NCBI RefSeq assembly: GCF_018729455.1
Contig: NZ_JAHHZF010000001.1
Span: 124,001 to 188,000, forward strand
DNA from: Prosthecodimorpha staleyi
GTDB lineage: Bacteria; Pseudomonadota; Alphaproteobacteria; Rhizobiales; Ancalomicrobiaceae
Length of the DNA stretch: 64,000 nt
Direction: 5' to 3'
Below are positions 9,441 through 21,030 of this stretch, one piece after another. The position numbers and the translations under genes are program-made. Positions within the stretch are counted from its first letter, which is position 1, and each line of letters starts with the position of its first letter. The notes under the pieces are model-generated. The model made no database searches, was not told the origin of the DNA, and was given only the letters and a program-made list of their open reading frames with translations.

Positions 9441-10205
9441 ATGCATCTGACCTTCGACCAATCGGCCGACCTGGCGCGTCTCTTCTCGCTGCTGCACGAG
9501 GAGGACGAGGAGCGGACGATCCGGCTCAAGGTCGGCGAGCTTTTGCTGCGGCTGACCGGGTCAGACTATTTCGCCTCCTTCGTCTGGGACGAGGCGAACC
9601 GGCGCTTCGCCCGGCGCCTGCAGATCGGCATGGACGACGCCAATCTCGACCGCTACGACCGGTATTTCCAGTATCGCGATCCGATCACCCCGGCCTTGAA
9701 GCAGCGCGCCGCGCCGACCCTGGTCTCGGCGATCATGCCGCGTGCCGACTTCGTCCGGACCGAGTTCTTCACCGACTTCCTGGCCCGCGACGGCCTCTCC
9801 TATGGCGTCAACATGTATTGCGTCGACGGGGAGCACCATGTCGGCGACCTGCGCCTGTGGCGGGCGAGCCGCCGCGGCGATTTCGACACCGACACGGTCG
9901 ACCTGCTGACGCTGATCCGCCCGGCCCTGTCGCGCGCCCTCGCCAAGGCGCGCGACCGCACCAGCCCGCCCGGTGTGCCCGCGATCCGGCTTTCGGCCCG
10001 GCAGCAGGCGATCGCACGGCTGGTCGCTGCCGGCGCCTCCGACAAGGAGATCGGCCGCCGGCTCGGCATCGCGCCGACCACCGTGCGCAGCCATGTCGAC
10101 CAGCTCAAGGAGCGGCTCGGCGTCGCCCGCCGCGCCGCGATCGGTGCCGCGCTGGCGGAGGCCGGTCTGGCCGAGGGCGGCGGGACGGCGGCGTCCAAGG
10201 GCTGA
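9441..10205 (+). CDS. LuxR-family transcriptional regulator
   Basis: 254 residues. The C-terminal GerE-type helix-turn-helix is clear at about 178-240: LSARQQAIARLVAAGASDKE, then IGRRLGIAPTTVRSHVDQLK. The N-terminal 170 residues form a probable sensory domain with no obvious acyl-homoserine-lactone signature (the usual WxYxD block is not evident), so it may be a LuxR solo with another ligand or none. The ATG follows a GGGAGGGAAG ribosome-binding site. No luxI-type synthase is adjacent. Confidence 0.9.
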   Translation: MHLTFDQSADLARLFSLLHEEDEERTIRLKVGELLLRLTGSDYFASFVWDEANRRFARRLQIGMDDANLDRYDRYFQYRDPITPALKQRAAPTLVSAIMPRADFVRTEFFTDFLARDGLSYGVNMYCVDGEHHVGDLRLWRASRRGDFDTDTVDLLTLIRPALSRALAKARDRTSPPGVPAIRLSARQQAIARLVAAGASDKEIGRRLGIAPTTVRSHVDQLKERLGVARRAAIGAALAEAGLAEGGGTAASKG

Positions 10206-10258
10206 GGCCGCCGTCCGGCCTGTCGTATAATCACGATCGCCGGATCACGATCGTCGGA

Positions 10259-11749
10259 TCACTTCGGCGGCGCGAGCGTGCCGAAGATCGCCTCGATGGC
10301 CTGGCCGAGCGCCAGCAGGCGGCGGTCGGAACCGGCCGGGCCGTCCAGTTCGAGGCCGACTGGCATCCGGCTCGAAGCCGTCAGTCCGATCGGCAGGGTC
10401 AGCCCCGGCAGCCCGGCATTGCTGCCCGGATCGGTGTTGCGGATGAAGGTCAGGAAGACATCGAGCGCGCTCGTCTCCGGCCCCGCCGTCAGGGCGACCT
10501 TCGGCACGGTCGGGAAGATCAGCGCGTCGAGCCGTTTGTCCGCGAAGGCCTTGGCGTAATAGGCGATCAGCGCCGGCCGGCCGGTCGCGATGGCGGCCTC
10601 GTAGATCGGCTTGGCGTCGACCAGCCCGTTCGGGCCGGGCAGCTTGCGCGGGATGACCAGCCCGTCATAGGTGCCCTTCACGTCCGGGCTCTTGATGGCC
10701 GCCGCCACGCTCGCCACCGTCACGCCCGGCGCGTAACGGGCGAGATAGGCGACGAGATCGTCATGGGCCTCGTAGAGCGCGACCGGAAAGCTGACCGCCT
10801 GGTTGAGTGGGGCGAGATCCTTCAGATCGACGCGGACGAGTTCGACGCCGGCCGCCTCAAGTCGCCCCAGCGCGGCCTTGAAGACCGCGTCGGTCTCCGC
10901 ATCGAGGCCCGCCGTCATGGCCGCATCGACGCCGAGCCGGACGCCCTTCAGCTCGGCCTTGCCGATGGCCGGTGCGCCGGTCACGACGCGGTCGATGAGT
11001 TCGAGGTCGGCGACGCTGGCGGCGATCGGGCCGACCGTGTCGCGGGTATGCGAGATCGGCACGACGCCGTCCTGGGCATAGCGCAGCAGGGTCGGGCGCA
11101 GGCCCGCGACGCCGTTGATGGCGGCCGGCAGGCGCACGGAGCCGCCGGTGTCGGTGCCGAGCCCGGCCGAGACCGCGCCGGCGCCGACCAGCGCGCCGGT
11201 GCCGCTCGACGAGCCGCCGGCCATGCGGGTCGGATCATAGGCCGCGCGCACGCCCACCTGGGGCCCCGTCTGGTAGGTCGGGTTGTAGCCGGAAATGCCG
11301 AAGGCCAATTCGTGCATGTTGGTGGTCGCGACCGGGATCGCTCCGGCGGCGACGAGCCTGTCCACCACCGGTGCGTTGGCGGTGGAGATCACTCCGGCGA
11401 GGGCGGGCGTGCCGGCCGCCGCCGGCAGGCCGGCGATCTGGATGTTGTCCTTGACCACGAAGGGGATGCCGGCCAGCGCCCCGAGCGGCTTGCCCTCCGC
11501 TCGCGCCTTGTCGACGGCCTTGGCGGCCGCCAGCGCCCGCGCGGCATCGAGCCGGGCGACGGCATTGAGCGGGGCCGCCTTCTCGATCCGCTGCAGCGCC
11601 GCGCCGACCGCCTGCTCGGCCGTCGTCCGGCCCGCCGCGATCTCGGCGGCGAGATCGACCGTGGTCTGCCGACGCTCGTCGGCCCCGGCCGCCGAAGCGG
11701 ACCCGGCGACGAGCGCCAGCGCGAATATGCGGCGATGGAATCCTGACAT
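10259..11749 (-). CDS. Secreted amidase-signature hydrolase
   Basis: 496 residues. A signal peptide is evident (MSGFHRRIFALALVAGSASA, cleavage probably before GADE), so the enzyme is likely periplasmic. The amidase signature with its Ser-cisSer-Lys triad is present: Lys in IPFVVKDNIQ, GGSSSGTGALVGAGAVSAGL, then GTDTGGSVRLPAAINGVAGL. Such enzymes hydrolyse amide bonds of small amides, peptides or acyl-amides. Lack of gatB and gatC nearby and the signal peptide argue against a GatA role. The frame is open to 12172, but the ATG at 11749 follows GAGGAGGG and begins the signal peptide; a GTG directly before it is an alternative. Confidence 0.9.
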   Translation of the reverse strand: MSGFHRRIFALALVAGSASAAGADERRQTTVDLAAEIAAGRTTAEQAVGAALQRIEKAAPLNAVARLDAARALAAAKAVDKARAEGKPLGALAGIPFVVKDNIQIAGLPAAAGTPALAGVISTANAPVVDRLVAAGAIPVATTNMHELAFGISGYNPTYQTGPQVGVRAAYDPTRMAGGSSSGTGALVGAGAVSAGLGTDTGGSVRLPAAINGVAGLRPTLLRYAQDGVVPISHTRDTVGPIAASVADLELIDRVVTGAPAIGKAELKGVRLGVDAAMTAGLDAETDAVFKAALGRLEAAGVELVRVDLKDLAPLNQAVSFPVALYEAHDDLVAYLARYAPGVTVASVAAAIKSPDVKGTYDGLVIPRKLPGPNGLVDAKPIYEAAIATGRPALIAYYAKAFADKRLDALIFPTVPKVALTAGPETSALDVFLTFIRNTDPGSNAGLPGLTLPIGLTASSRMPVGLELDGPAGSDRRLLALGQAIEAIFGTLAPPK

Positions 11750-11941
11750 CACGGAAATGCCCTCCTCTGGACCGATCCGGCCATTGGAGCGCTGCCGCAT
11801 CCACCCCGCCATCCTCAAGAATGAGGAGGGCCGGCGGATCAGGGCGAGGCGGCCAGTTCGGAGACCGACCGCCCGGGCCGGCCGCTTCGGCGTTCCGACG
11901 CCGCGCCCTGGGGACGGCTTGAGGACAACTGCAATCCGGCC

Positions 11942-12150
11942 TGTGGATAAACTCTGGACAACCGGTCCCGCCCCACCCCGCAGGGAAATTCCCGGGACTT
12001 CAGAAAAGCACGATCTTCCGACTTTCCCGAAGGGGAAAAGGAACAGCCGCCGCGGCGAATGACCGAGCCGGCGATCCGCTGCCACCGCCTGTGGACGGCG
12101 TGTGGAAAACAGCGACCGCGGTTGTGGACAAACCCTGGAAACCGGTCCCG
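11942..12150. repeat. DnaA-box-like cluster inside a diverged direct repeat
   Basis: The gene-free interval 11750-12266 contains TGTGGATAA at 11942-11950, an exact match to the DnaA box TTATCCACA on the other strand, plus variants TGTGGAAAA and TGTGGACAA near 12100-12131. Two blocks share the order TGTGGAYAAAC, then TGG, then ACCGGTCCCGCCCC (from 11942 and from 12123), so the segment has been duplicated about 180 bases apart. Function unknown. Confidence 0.5.
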
Positions 12151-12266
12151 CCCCGGCCCCAGCGATCCTCAATGCGAACGACAGACCGCCGCCGTCTCCC
12201 CGATCGGGAGACGGACAAGGCAGGGCGGGATCGGAGGCAATGGGCGTGGCCGGCAGGCCGCGCCGC

Positions 12267-12587
12267 TCACTTCGGGCAGCGTGCCGACGTTTCCGTGACC
12301 GTGCGGATCCAGGCGTCGGGCAGTTCGGTCAAAGTGGCGATGTCGGGATCCTTGACGGTCTTCAGGAAGCGCTCGGCGGCGCAGGTGCAGGAATCGACCA
12401 GCTTGCCCTTGTCGACGCCCTCGCGCCCGTTCAATCCATAGATGCAGTAGTCGGCGAGAGACCGGCGGACCAGATCGCGGGTGACGGGCTTCTCGGGGAT
12501 GCCCTCGGCGATCGCGGGCGCGAGGGGCGCAAGGAGCAGGACGGCGGCGACGGCGAAACGGCTGCAGGCGGCGAGACGGGACGACAT
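12267..12587 (-). CDS. Small secreted hypothetical protein
   Basis: 106 residues with a clear signal peptide (MSSRLAACSRFAVAAVLLLA, cleavage near APAIAEG). The mature part has conserved-looking cysteines in YCIYGLNG, SCTCAAERF and the C-terminal ARCPK, so disulphides are likely in the periplasm. The frame is open to 12728; the ATG at 12587 is chosen because it begins the signal sequence and is preceded by CCGGAG. I do not recognise the family. Confidence 0.7.
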   Translation of the reverse strand: MSSRLAACSRFAVAAVLLLAPLAPAIAEGIPEKPVTRDLVRRSLADYCIYGLNGREGVDKGKLVDSCTCAAERFLKTVKDPDIATLTELPDAWIRTVTETSARCPK

Positions 12588-12772
12588 GCACGGACTCCGG
12601 CAACGGCCACACCCCCCGCGGGCCGCATCATGGAAACAGTTTCGCCGCGCCAGTCTCCGCAGCCGATGACATGAGCGGGGCCGGACGAGGTCGAATTCGG
12701 CGATCGATCGCCTGACGGACCGACACAATCGGCTACAGGCCGGCTCCGTCTAATCCAAGCATGCGCCATCCC

Positions 12773-13501
12773 TCAAGGGGCCGGCGGCGATTTCTGCGAC
12801 GTAGCGTCATAGCGCGACCTTTCTGCCGCCATTTCCGCCTGCCAGCTTTTCAGCAAGACGGAACGCCGGGCCGGGTAGCGCAGGTCGAGTTCGGTCATCC
12901 GTTCGATGCGGTCGGCGCGGAAGTGCCGGAACCCCTGGCGCAACTCGCACCACGCGACGACCATCCGTGACGCCTCCATGTAGCCGACCGCGATCGGCCA
13001 GATGATGCGCTCGGAGGGACGGTCCTGGAGATCGCGATAGGCGATCTCGAGCTTGCGCCCCGCGCGCAGGGCGCGACGCACGACGGCGAGGTCGATCCGG
13101 TCGTGCAGCGGCTCGCGATAGTTCGGCGCGAACACCGACGCGTCCGCGAAGACCGGCTTCAGGGCCGGGGGCAGGACGGCGAGGATCTTCGCGGTCGCGT
13201 CCTCGGCGGCGCGGACCAGGCCCGGATCGCCGCGCTCGCGCACGAAGCGGGCGCCGAGCATCAGGGCTTCCAGTTCGTCGGCGGTGAACATCAGGGGCGG
13301 CAGGTCGAAGCCCGGATCGAGCACATAGCCGATGCCGGCCTCGCCGCGCACGGGAACGCCGGTCGCCTGCAGGTCGATCACGTCGCGATAGACGGTGCGC
13401 ACCGAGACGGTGAATTCGCGCGCGATGGCGTCCGCCGTCACCGGGTGGCGGTGCCGGCGCAGCATCTGCACCATGGCGAGGAGGCGTTCGGTGCGGTTCA
13501 T
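12773..13501 (-). CDS. YafY-type HTH-WYL transcriptional regulator
   Basis: 242 residues. An HTH_11-type winged helix occupies the first 60 residues (MNRTERLLAMVQMLRRHRHP, then FTVSVRTVYRDVIDL). A WYL domain follows at about 135-220 (LEIAYRDL, then WPIAVGYMEASRMVVAWCEL and FRHFRADRIERM). WYL regulators sense small ligands or nucleic acid and usually repress nearby genes. It lies 16 bases downstream of the molybdopterin oxidoreductase on the same strand and is probably cotranscribed with it. Confidence 0.92.
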   Translation of the reverse strand: MNRTERLLAMVQMLRRHRHPVTADAIAREFTVSVRTVYRDVIDLQATGVPVRGEAGIGYVLDPGFDLPPLMFTADELEALMLGARFVRERGDPGLVRAAEDATAKILAVLPPALKPVFADASVFAPNYREPLHDRIDLAVVRRALRAGRKLEIAYRDLQDRPSERIIWPIAVGYMEASRMVVAWCELRQGFRHFRADRIERMTELDLRYPARRSVLLKSWQAEMAAERSRYDATSQKSPPAP

Positions 13502-13517
13502 GGCCGATGCGGGGCCT

Positions 13518-15605
13518 TCAGGCTGCGCGAATCCAGACCTTGTTGTCGTGGAAGGCGGCGCCGCCGAAGGGGGCGACCGGATCGGCGCCGGTCAGGGTGT
13601 TGATCCCCTCCCCGCCTTCGAAGGCGGCGTTGGGCTGGATGCCCTCGGTCACCAGGACGCCCTGTTGCACGCCATCGAAGAGCTTGAGCGCGAGCACGAC
13701 CTCGCCGCGCGGATTGCCGAGGCGGACGCGGGCGCCGGCGGCAAGGCCGAGCCGGGCCGCGTCGTCGGGATGCATCAGCACGGCCGGGGCGCCCTCGCGC
13801 TTCCGGCCCGAGGGGGTCTCGGCGAAGGTCGAGTTCAAATAGCTGCGCGCCGGCGGCGTCACCAGGCGGAACGGATGGGCTTCGTCGGCCGCCTCGATCA
13901 CGGCCCAGTGGTCGGGCAGCGCCGGCAGGTCGCCATACGGCCCCATCGGCCCGTCGTTCGGCGCCTTGACGCGCGTCCAGTCCGGCTTGAAGCGGAACTT
14001 GCCGTCCGGATGGCCGAAACCGTCGAGATAGTGAGCGCGCTCGAAGGCCGGCTGGCAGTCGATGAAGCGCTTCTCCTCCAGTTCGGCCAGCGTGCCCCAG
14101 CCGGAATGACGGAGCAGCCAGTCGATATGCTCGCGCGGGCTCATGCGGAAGCCGCGATGCTCGAAGCCGAGCCGGCGGGCCAGTTCGACATGGACGAAGT
14201 GGTTCTCGCGCGCCTCGCCGGGTGCCTCGACCAGCTTCGGGCCGAGCAGGATGAACTGGTGGCCGCCGCCGCGGTAGATGTCGTCATGCTCCAGGAACAT
14301 GGTCGCCGGCAGGACCACGTCGGCCATGCGGGCGGTATCGGTCATGAACTGCTCGTGGACGGCGACGAACAGATCCTCGCGCGCGAAGCCCTGGCGGACC
14401 AGGCGCTGCTCGGGGGCGACATTCACCGGGTTGGTGTTCTGGACCAGCATGGCGGTGACCGGCGGGCCGCCGCGCAGGGCCTGCGGATCGCCGGTCAGGA
14501 TGGCGCCGATGCGCGACTGATCGAGATTGCGGATCGAGCGGTCCTTGATGTCGGCGCCCTCGATCAGCGTCTTGTCGAGCTGGTAGATGGCGCCGTTGTT
14601 GTGGAAGGCGCCGCCGCCTTCGTATTGCCAGAGCCCCGCCACGGTGGCGATCGAGGCGGCGGCATGCATGGCGACGACGCCGTTGCGCTGCCGGGCGAAG
14701 CCATAGCCGAGGCGCAGGAAGGTGCGCTTGGTGGTGCCGATGGCATGCGCGAAGGCCTCGATCTCGGCGACCGAAAGCCCCGTGATGGCGGCGGCCCATT
14801 CCGGCGTGCGGGTGGCGAGATGGGCCTCCAACTCGGCCGGCACGTCGGAATACCGGGCTAGATAGGCGCGATCGGCGAGATTGTCGCGGAACAGGACGTG
14901 CATCACCGCGCAGGCGAGCGCGCCGTCGGTGCCGGGGCGGAGGAGCAGCGCCATGTCGGCCTGCTCCATGGTCGCGTTGCGGTAGACGTCGACGACCGCG
15001 ATCTTGGCGCCGCGCTCCTTGCGGGCCCGGATGGCGTGGGTCATCACGTTGACCTGGGTGGCGACCGCATTGGTGCCCCAGATGACCACGAAATCGGACT
15101 TCGCCATCTCGCGCGGGTCGGGCCCGGCGAGCCGCCCGGTGCCGGCGATGTAGCCGGTCCAGGCCATGTTGGTGCAGATGGTATCGAACTGGTTGGAATA
15201 GCGCCCGGCATGGCGCAGCCGGTGGATGCCGTCGCGCTGCACCAGGCCCATCGTGCCGGCATAATAGTAGGGCCAGACCGCCTCGGAGCCGTGCTGCGCG
15301 GTCGCCGCCACGAAGGCCTCTGCGATCCGGTCGAGCGCCTCGTCCCAGCTGGCGGTCCGGAACTGGCCCGAGCCCTTCGGGCCGGTGCGGACGAGCGGCG
15401 TGGTCAGCCGGTCGGGATGGTGGATGCGCTCGGCATAGCGGGCGACCTTGGCGCAGATGACGCCGGCCGTGTAGTCCATGTCCTCGGAGCCGCGCACGCG
15501 CCCGATGGTGCGCTCGTCGATCAACTCGACATCGAGCGCGCAGGTCGACGGGCAATCATGCGGACAGGCCGAGTGGCCGATGCGGACGGGGACGGGACGG
15601 TTCAT
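13518..15605 (-). CDS. Molybdopterin-dependent oxidoreductase (DMSO reductase family)
   Basis: 695 residues. The N-terminus binds a 4Fe-4S cluster through CPHDCPSTC and a later Cys in GVICAKV. Blocks such as VVIWGTNAVATQVN, ADVVLPATMFLEHDD and the C-terminal MoCo dinucleotide-binding domain (LVTPPARSYLNSTFAE, LHPDDA-like PDDAARLGLAAGARVRL) mark the bis-MGD oxidoreductase family. No Tat signal is seen, so it is probably cytoplasmic. Electron-transfer partners are not adjacent and the substrate is unknown. The ATG at 15605 is preferred over upstream frame extension because it precedes the Fe-S motif and follows a CCGGAGGC ribosome-binding site. Confidence 0.92.
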   Translation of the reverse strand: MNRPVPVRIGHSACPHDCPSTCALDVELIDERTIGRVRGSEDMDYTAGVICAKVARYAERIHHPDRLTTPLVRTGPKGSGQFRTASWDEALDRIAEAFVAATAQHGSEAVWPYYYAGTMGLVQRDGIHRLRHAGRYSNQFDTICTNMAWTGYIAGTGRLAGPDPREMAKSDFVVIWGTNAVATQVNVMTHAIRARKERGAKIAVVDVYRNATMEQADMALLLRPGTDGALACAVMHVLFRDNLADRAYLARYSDVPAELEAHLATRTPEWAAAITGLSVAEIEAFAHAIGTTKRTFLRLGYGFARQRNGVVAMHAAASIATVAGLWQYEGGGAFHNNGAIYQLDKTLIEGADIKDRSIRNLDQSRIGAILTGDPQALRGGPPVTAMLVQNTNPVNVAPEQRLVRQGFAREDLFVAVHEQFMTDTARMADVVLPATMFLEHDDIYRGGGHQFILLGPKLVEAPGEARENHFVHVELARRLGFEHRGFRMSPREHIDWLLRHSGWGTLAELEEKRFIDCQPAFERAHYLDGFGHPDGKFRFKPDWTRVKAPNDGPMGPYGDLPALPDHWAVIEAADEAHPFRLVTPPARSYLNSTFAETPSGRKREGAPAVLMHPDDAARLGLAAGARVRLGNPRGEVVLALKLFDGVQQGVLVTEGIQPNAAFEGGEGINTLTGADPVAPFGGAAFHDNKVWIRAA

Positions 15606-15740
15606 GACGCCTCCGGTCGGATGAGCCCGCCAGTCTAGGCGATGGCTCCGCCGCATCAACCGGCAATGTTCCGCCGCAACCGCAACCCTGCCCGACCGCG
15701 CGCACGGACCGTCAGACGGCCGGCCCGAAAGCCCGCCGTC

Positions 15741-17360
15741 TCAGTCCGTGCCGCCCGGCTCGTCCTCGTCTTGGCTGCCGACCAGGAGGCGGCGCGGCGG
15801 CAGGGTCGGGCCCTCCTGGCGGATCGCGACCGGCGGGGGCTCGGCCGGCGGCAGGGCGGCGCGGCGATAGAGATCGGCCAGCACCGGCTTCAGTTCGGCT
15901 GCCAGATCCTCGGCGATCAGCCCCGGCCCGGCCCGGCGCCCGCATTCGCCATGCAGCCAGACCGCGGCCGCGGCGGCCTCGTAGCCGGGCAGTCCGCGCG
16001 CCAGCAGGCCGCCCGCGATCCCGGCGAGCACGTCGCCGGACCCGGCGGTAGCCAGATCCGGCGGCGCATTGTCGTTGATCGCGGCCCGGCCGTCGGGTGC
16101 CGCCACCACCGTATCGGTGCCCTTGAGGACGACGATCGCGCCCGACCGGCGCGCCGCGGCCACGGCCCGTTCGGTCTTCGGCCGGTCGCCGACCGCCCGT
16201 TCGGCGAGATCGGGGAAGAGCCGCGCGAACTCGCCCTCATGCGGCGTCAGGATGACCGGTGCGGGTCGCCCGCGGACGCGGTCGAACAGGGTCTCGGGAG
16301 CGTCGGCGAAACTGGTCAGCGCGTCGGCATCGAGCACCAGCCCGGCGCGGCCGGCGAGCGCGGCTGCGACCAGAGCCCGCGTCCCCTCCCCGACCCCGGC
16401 GGCCGGACCGAGCACCACGGCATTGCGCCGCGGATCGGCCAGAAGCGCGGCGAAGCCGGCCGCATCGGCGAAGGCCTCGATCATCACGGCGGTCAGGTGC
16501 GTGGCGGCGATGGCCGCAGCCGCCTCCGGGGCGACCAGCGTCACCAGTCCCGCCCCCGCCCTGAGCGCCGCCTCCGCGGACAGCCGTGCCGCCCCGGTCC
16601 GCAGCGCCGGGCCGCTCAGCACCAGCGCATGGCCGCGCGAATATTTGTGATCGCCGAGCCGCGGCGCCGGCAACCGGTCGAGCCAGAGCGCCGGGCAATT
16701 CTGGCGGAGCGCCGGGCCGATCTCGCGCAGCGTCCAGTCCGGAATGCCGATATCGGCCGTGATCACCGTGCCGCAATGGGCCCGGCCCGGCATCAGTAGG
16801 TGGCCCGGCTTGCGGCGGAAGAAGGTGACGGTGGTCTGGGCGTGGAGCGCCGCGCCGCAGACCGCGCCCGTCCGACCGTCGATGCCCGACGGCAGGTCGA
16901 CCGCCACGACCGGCCTGCCCGACCGGTCGACCGCCTCGACCACGCGGCGCGCCTCGCCCTCGAGCGTCCGCGCCAGGCCGGCCCCGAACAGCGCATCGAC
17001 GACGACGCCGGCCTGCGCCAGCATGGGAACCACTCCATCCCCGTCGAGCGGTTCCGTCGCGCCGCGCCAGGCCGCGGCCGCCAGGGCGGCATCGCCGGAA
17101 AGACGCGAACGATCGCCGAGCAGGGCGAGCCGGACGGCATAGCCGCGCTCGGCCAGGATGCGCGCCGCCACGAAGCCGTCGCCGCCATTGTTGCCCGGAC
17201 CGCACAGAACCAGCACGCGCGTGCCGAGCACATGCCGGAACGCGGTCGCATCCGCGACGGCACGGCCGGCCCGCTCCATCAGCCGGATGCCGGGCGTGCC
17301 GGCATCGATCGTCAGACGGTCGGCGCGGCTCATCTCGGCCGGGGTCAGAAGTTCGTTCAT
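15741..17360 (-). CDS. nnr: Bifunctional NAD(P)H-hydrate epimerase / ADP-dependent dehydratase
   Basis: 539 residues, the length of the fused enzyme. The N-terminal epimerase half (about 1-215) carries GNNGGDGFVAARILAERG, VVDALFGAGL and VDLPSGIDGRTG. The C-terminal dehydratase half (about 220-510) carries NDNAPPDLATAGSGDVLAGI, with VLTPHEGEFARLF and the ATP-site block. The protein repairs hydrated NADH and NADPH. It lies upstream in direction of glnB and glnA, a neighbourhood often seen in Hyphomicrobiales. The last 40 residues are a low-complexity, Pro-rich tail. Confidence 0.95.
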   Translation of the reverse strand: MNELLTPAEMSRADRLTIDAGTPGIRLMERAGRAVADATAFRHVLGTRVLVLCGPGNNGGDGFVAARILAERGYAVRLALLGDRSRLSGDAALAAAAWRGATEPLDGDGVVPMLAQAGVVVDALFGAGLARTLEGEARRVVEAVDRSGRPVVAVDLPSGIDGRTGAVCGAALHAQTTVTFFRRKPGHLLMPGRAHCGTVITADIGIPDWTLREIGPALRQNCPALWLDRLPAPRLGDHKYSRGHALVLSGPALRTGAARLSAEAALRAGAGLVTLVAPEAAAAIAATHLTAVMIEAFADAAGFAALLADPRRNAVVLGPAAGVGEGTRALVAAALAGRAGLVLDADALTSFADAPETLFDRVRGRPAPVILTPHEGEFARLFPDLAERAVGDRPKTERAVAAARRSGAIVVLKGTDTVVAAPDGRAAINDNAPPDLATAGSGDVLAGIAGGLLARGLPGYEAAAAAVWLHGECGRRAGPGLIAEDLAAELKPVLADLYRRAALPPAEPPPVAIRQEGPTLPPRRLLVGSQDEDEPGGTD

Positions 17361-17436
17361 GGCTGCCGATGGAACCGGATTTCATCGTTGGAAGCAACGA
17401 TGTCACGGCACGATCCCGGCCCGGCCCGGCCGGCCG

Positions 17437-19069
<1,633 letters not shown>

Positions 19070-19165
19070 TCACCCGCCTGGAAAACCCCGCCGAATTCCC
19101 GCCCAACGGCCGGATGTCAAAGGACCCGGCCACAGCCCTGAGAAGTCAAGAAAGGGAACCGTCCC

Positions 19166-20575
19166 ATGAAGACCGCTAAGGACGTCATGAAGTTCATCAA
19201 GGAAAACGACGTGAAATACGTCGATTTCCGGTTCACTGACCCGCGGGGCAAGTGGCAGCATGTGACCTTTGACGTCACCATGGTCGATGAAGAGATCTTC
19301 GCCGAAGGCACCGCCTTCGACGGCTCGTCGATCGCCGGCTGGAAGGCCATCAACGAATCCGACATGATGCTCATGCCGGATCCGGAAACGGCCACCATTG
19401 ATCCGTTCTTCGCCCAGACCACCCTGTCGATCGTCTGCGACATTCTCGAGCCGTCGACCGGCGAGCGCTACAACCGCGATCCGCGCGGCATCGCCAAGAA
19501 GGCCGAAGCCTACATGAAGTCGCTCGGCGTGGGCGACACCATCTATGTCGGTCCGGAAGCCGAGTTCTTCATCTTCTCCGACGTGAAGTACTCGACCTCC
19601 CCCTACAAGACCGGCTTCCAGGTCGACGATCCGGAACTGCCGATCAACACCGACACCGACTATGACGGCGGCAACCTCGGCCATCACGTCAAGACCAAGG
19701 GCGGCTACTTCCCGGTTCCGCCGATCGACTCCTGCCAGGACATCCGCGGCGAAATGCTCGCCATGATGGCCAAGATGGGCGTCACCGTCGAGAAGCATCA
19801 CCACGAAGTCGCCTCCGCTCAGCACGAGCTGGGCATGAAGTTCAACTCGCTCACGCTGATGGGCGACCAGATGCAGATCTACAAGTACTGCATCCATCAG
19901 GTCGCGCAGGCCTACGGCAAGACCGCGACCTTCATGCCGAAGCCGATCTTCGGCGACAACGGCTCGGGCATGCACGTGCACCAGTCGATCTGGAAGGGCG
20001 GCAAGCCGGTATTCGCCGGCAACCAGTATGCCGACCTTTCCGAGACCTGCCTCTACTATATCGGCGGCATCCTGAAGCACGCCAAGGCGCTGAACGCCTT
20101 CACCAACCCGTCGACCAACTCCTACAAGCGTCTGGTCCCGGGCTATGAAGCGCCGGTTCTGCTGGCCTACTCGGCCCGCAACCGTTCGGCCTCCTGCCGC
20201 ATCCCCTACACCACGTCGCCGAAGGCCAAGCGCGTCGAGATCCGCTTCCCCGATCCGACCGCCAACCCCTATCTGGCCTTCGCCGCCCTGCTGATGGCCG
20301 GCCTCGACGGCATCAACAACAAGATCCATCCCGGCCAGGCGATGGACAAGAACCTCTACGATCTGCCGCCGAAGGAGCTCAAGAAGATCCCGACCGTGTG
20401 CGGCTCGCTGCGCGAAGCCCTCGAAAGCCTGAAGAAGGACCACGCCTTCCTCACCGCCGGCGGCGTGTTCGATGCGGACTTCATCGAGAGCTACATCGAG
20501 CTCAAGTGGGAAGAGCTGATGCGCTACGAGATGACCCCGCATCCGGTCGAGTACGAGATGTACTACAGCGTCTGA
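19166..20575 (+). CDS. glnA: Glutamine synthetase type I
   Basis: 469 residues, the normal length of GSI. It starts [20 protein letters not shown] after an AAAGGGAAC ribosome-binding site. Signatures include [17 protein letters not shown], the metal and ATP site [14 protein letters not shown] and [17 protein letters not shown]. The tyrosine in NLYDLPPKE is the usual adenylylation site. It condenses ammonium and glutamate with ATP to make glutamine. It is probably transcribed with glnB from the sigma-54 promoter, with a possible separate promoter in the 96-base gap. Confidence 0.98.
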   Translation: MKTAKDVMKFIKENDVKYVDFRFTDPRGKWQHVTFDVTMVDEEIFAEGTAFDGSSIAGWKAINESDMMLMPDPETATIDPFFAQTTLSIVCDILEPSTGERYNRDPRGIAKKAEAYMKSLGVGDTIYVGPEAEFFIFSDVKYSTSPYKTGFQVDDPELPINTDTDYDGGNLGHHVKTKGGYFPVPPIDSCQDIRGEMLAMMAKMGVTVEKHHHEVASAQHELGMKFNSLTLMGDQMQIYKYCIHQVAQAYGKTATFMPKPIFGDNGSGMHVHQSIWKGGKPVFAGNQYADLSETCLYYIGGILKHAKALNAFTNPSTNSYKRLVPGYEAPVLLAYSARNRSASCRIPYTTSPKAKRVEIRFPDPTANPYLAFAALLMAGLDGINNKIHPGQAMDKNLYDLPPKELKKIPTVCGSLREALESLKKDHAFLTAGGVFDADFIESYIELKWEELMRYEMTPHPVEYEMYYSV

Positions 20576-20599
20576 TCCCAACGGATCGGTCGAGATGGA

Positions 20600-20627
20600 G
20601 GGGCGCCCGCAACGGCGCCCCTTTTTT
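20600..20627 (+). terminator. Rho-independent terminator of glnA
   Basis: An 8-bp perfect stem GGGGCGCC / GGCGCCCC with loop CGCAAC is followed by six T. The rest of the interval to 21030 (about 400 bases) is GC-rich with nothing recognised except the ribosome-binding site of the next gene. Confidence 0.93.
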
Positions 20628-21030
20628 CGTCTCCAGCCCACATCGACGATCGACCGCCGGCACCCGGCGGACGCGCGGTCCGGGGTTCCCCAACAATGCA
20701 GGACCGCACCCCGGGTCGCCGGAATCGGTCCAGGCGGCCGACGAGCTGCCGACCCGGACGGGTCCCGCCTGGCCGAACGACCGGCCACGCCCGCGAACGC
20801 GGTCACGCAAACCCTTTCGAGGCCCCGAGACCGGCTCGGGACGGAGACGGTCCGGCCGCCCCCCGCGCTCATCCCCGTACCCGCAAGCCCGATCGCCTCG
20901 GGCGCCTGCGACGATCGGCGCCGCGCGGGCGGGAAGTCTTCCCGGCCCGCCGCAATTGCCGCGCAGACCGGCCACCGCCAGACTGGCCCGGCAACGACAA
21001 GGCGGCGCGACCGCCGGGGAGGACACGACG

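Noticed and set aside
9416-11746. A 776-codon plus-strand open frame over the LuxR and amidase genes
   Set aside because: It covers two well-supported genes in other frames and has shadow-type composition.
11942-12150. Chromosomal replication origin
   Set aside because: No AT-rich unwinding region, no hemE, parAB or dnaA context; only a small cluster of DnaA-box-like sites.
13395-14861. A 488-codon frame opposite the molybdopterin oxidoreductase
   Set aside because: Shadow of a clear Fe-S/MoCo gene; no motifs of its own.
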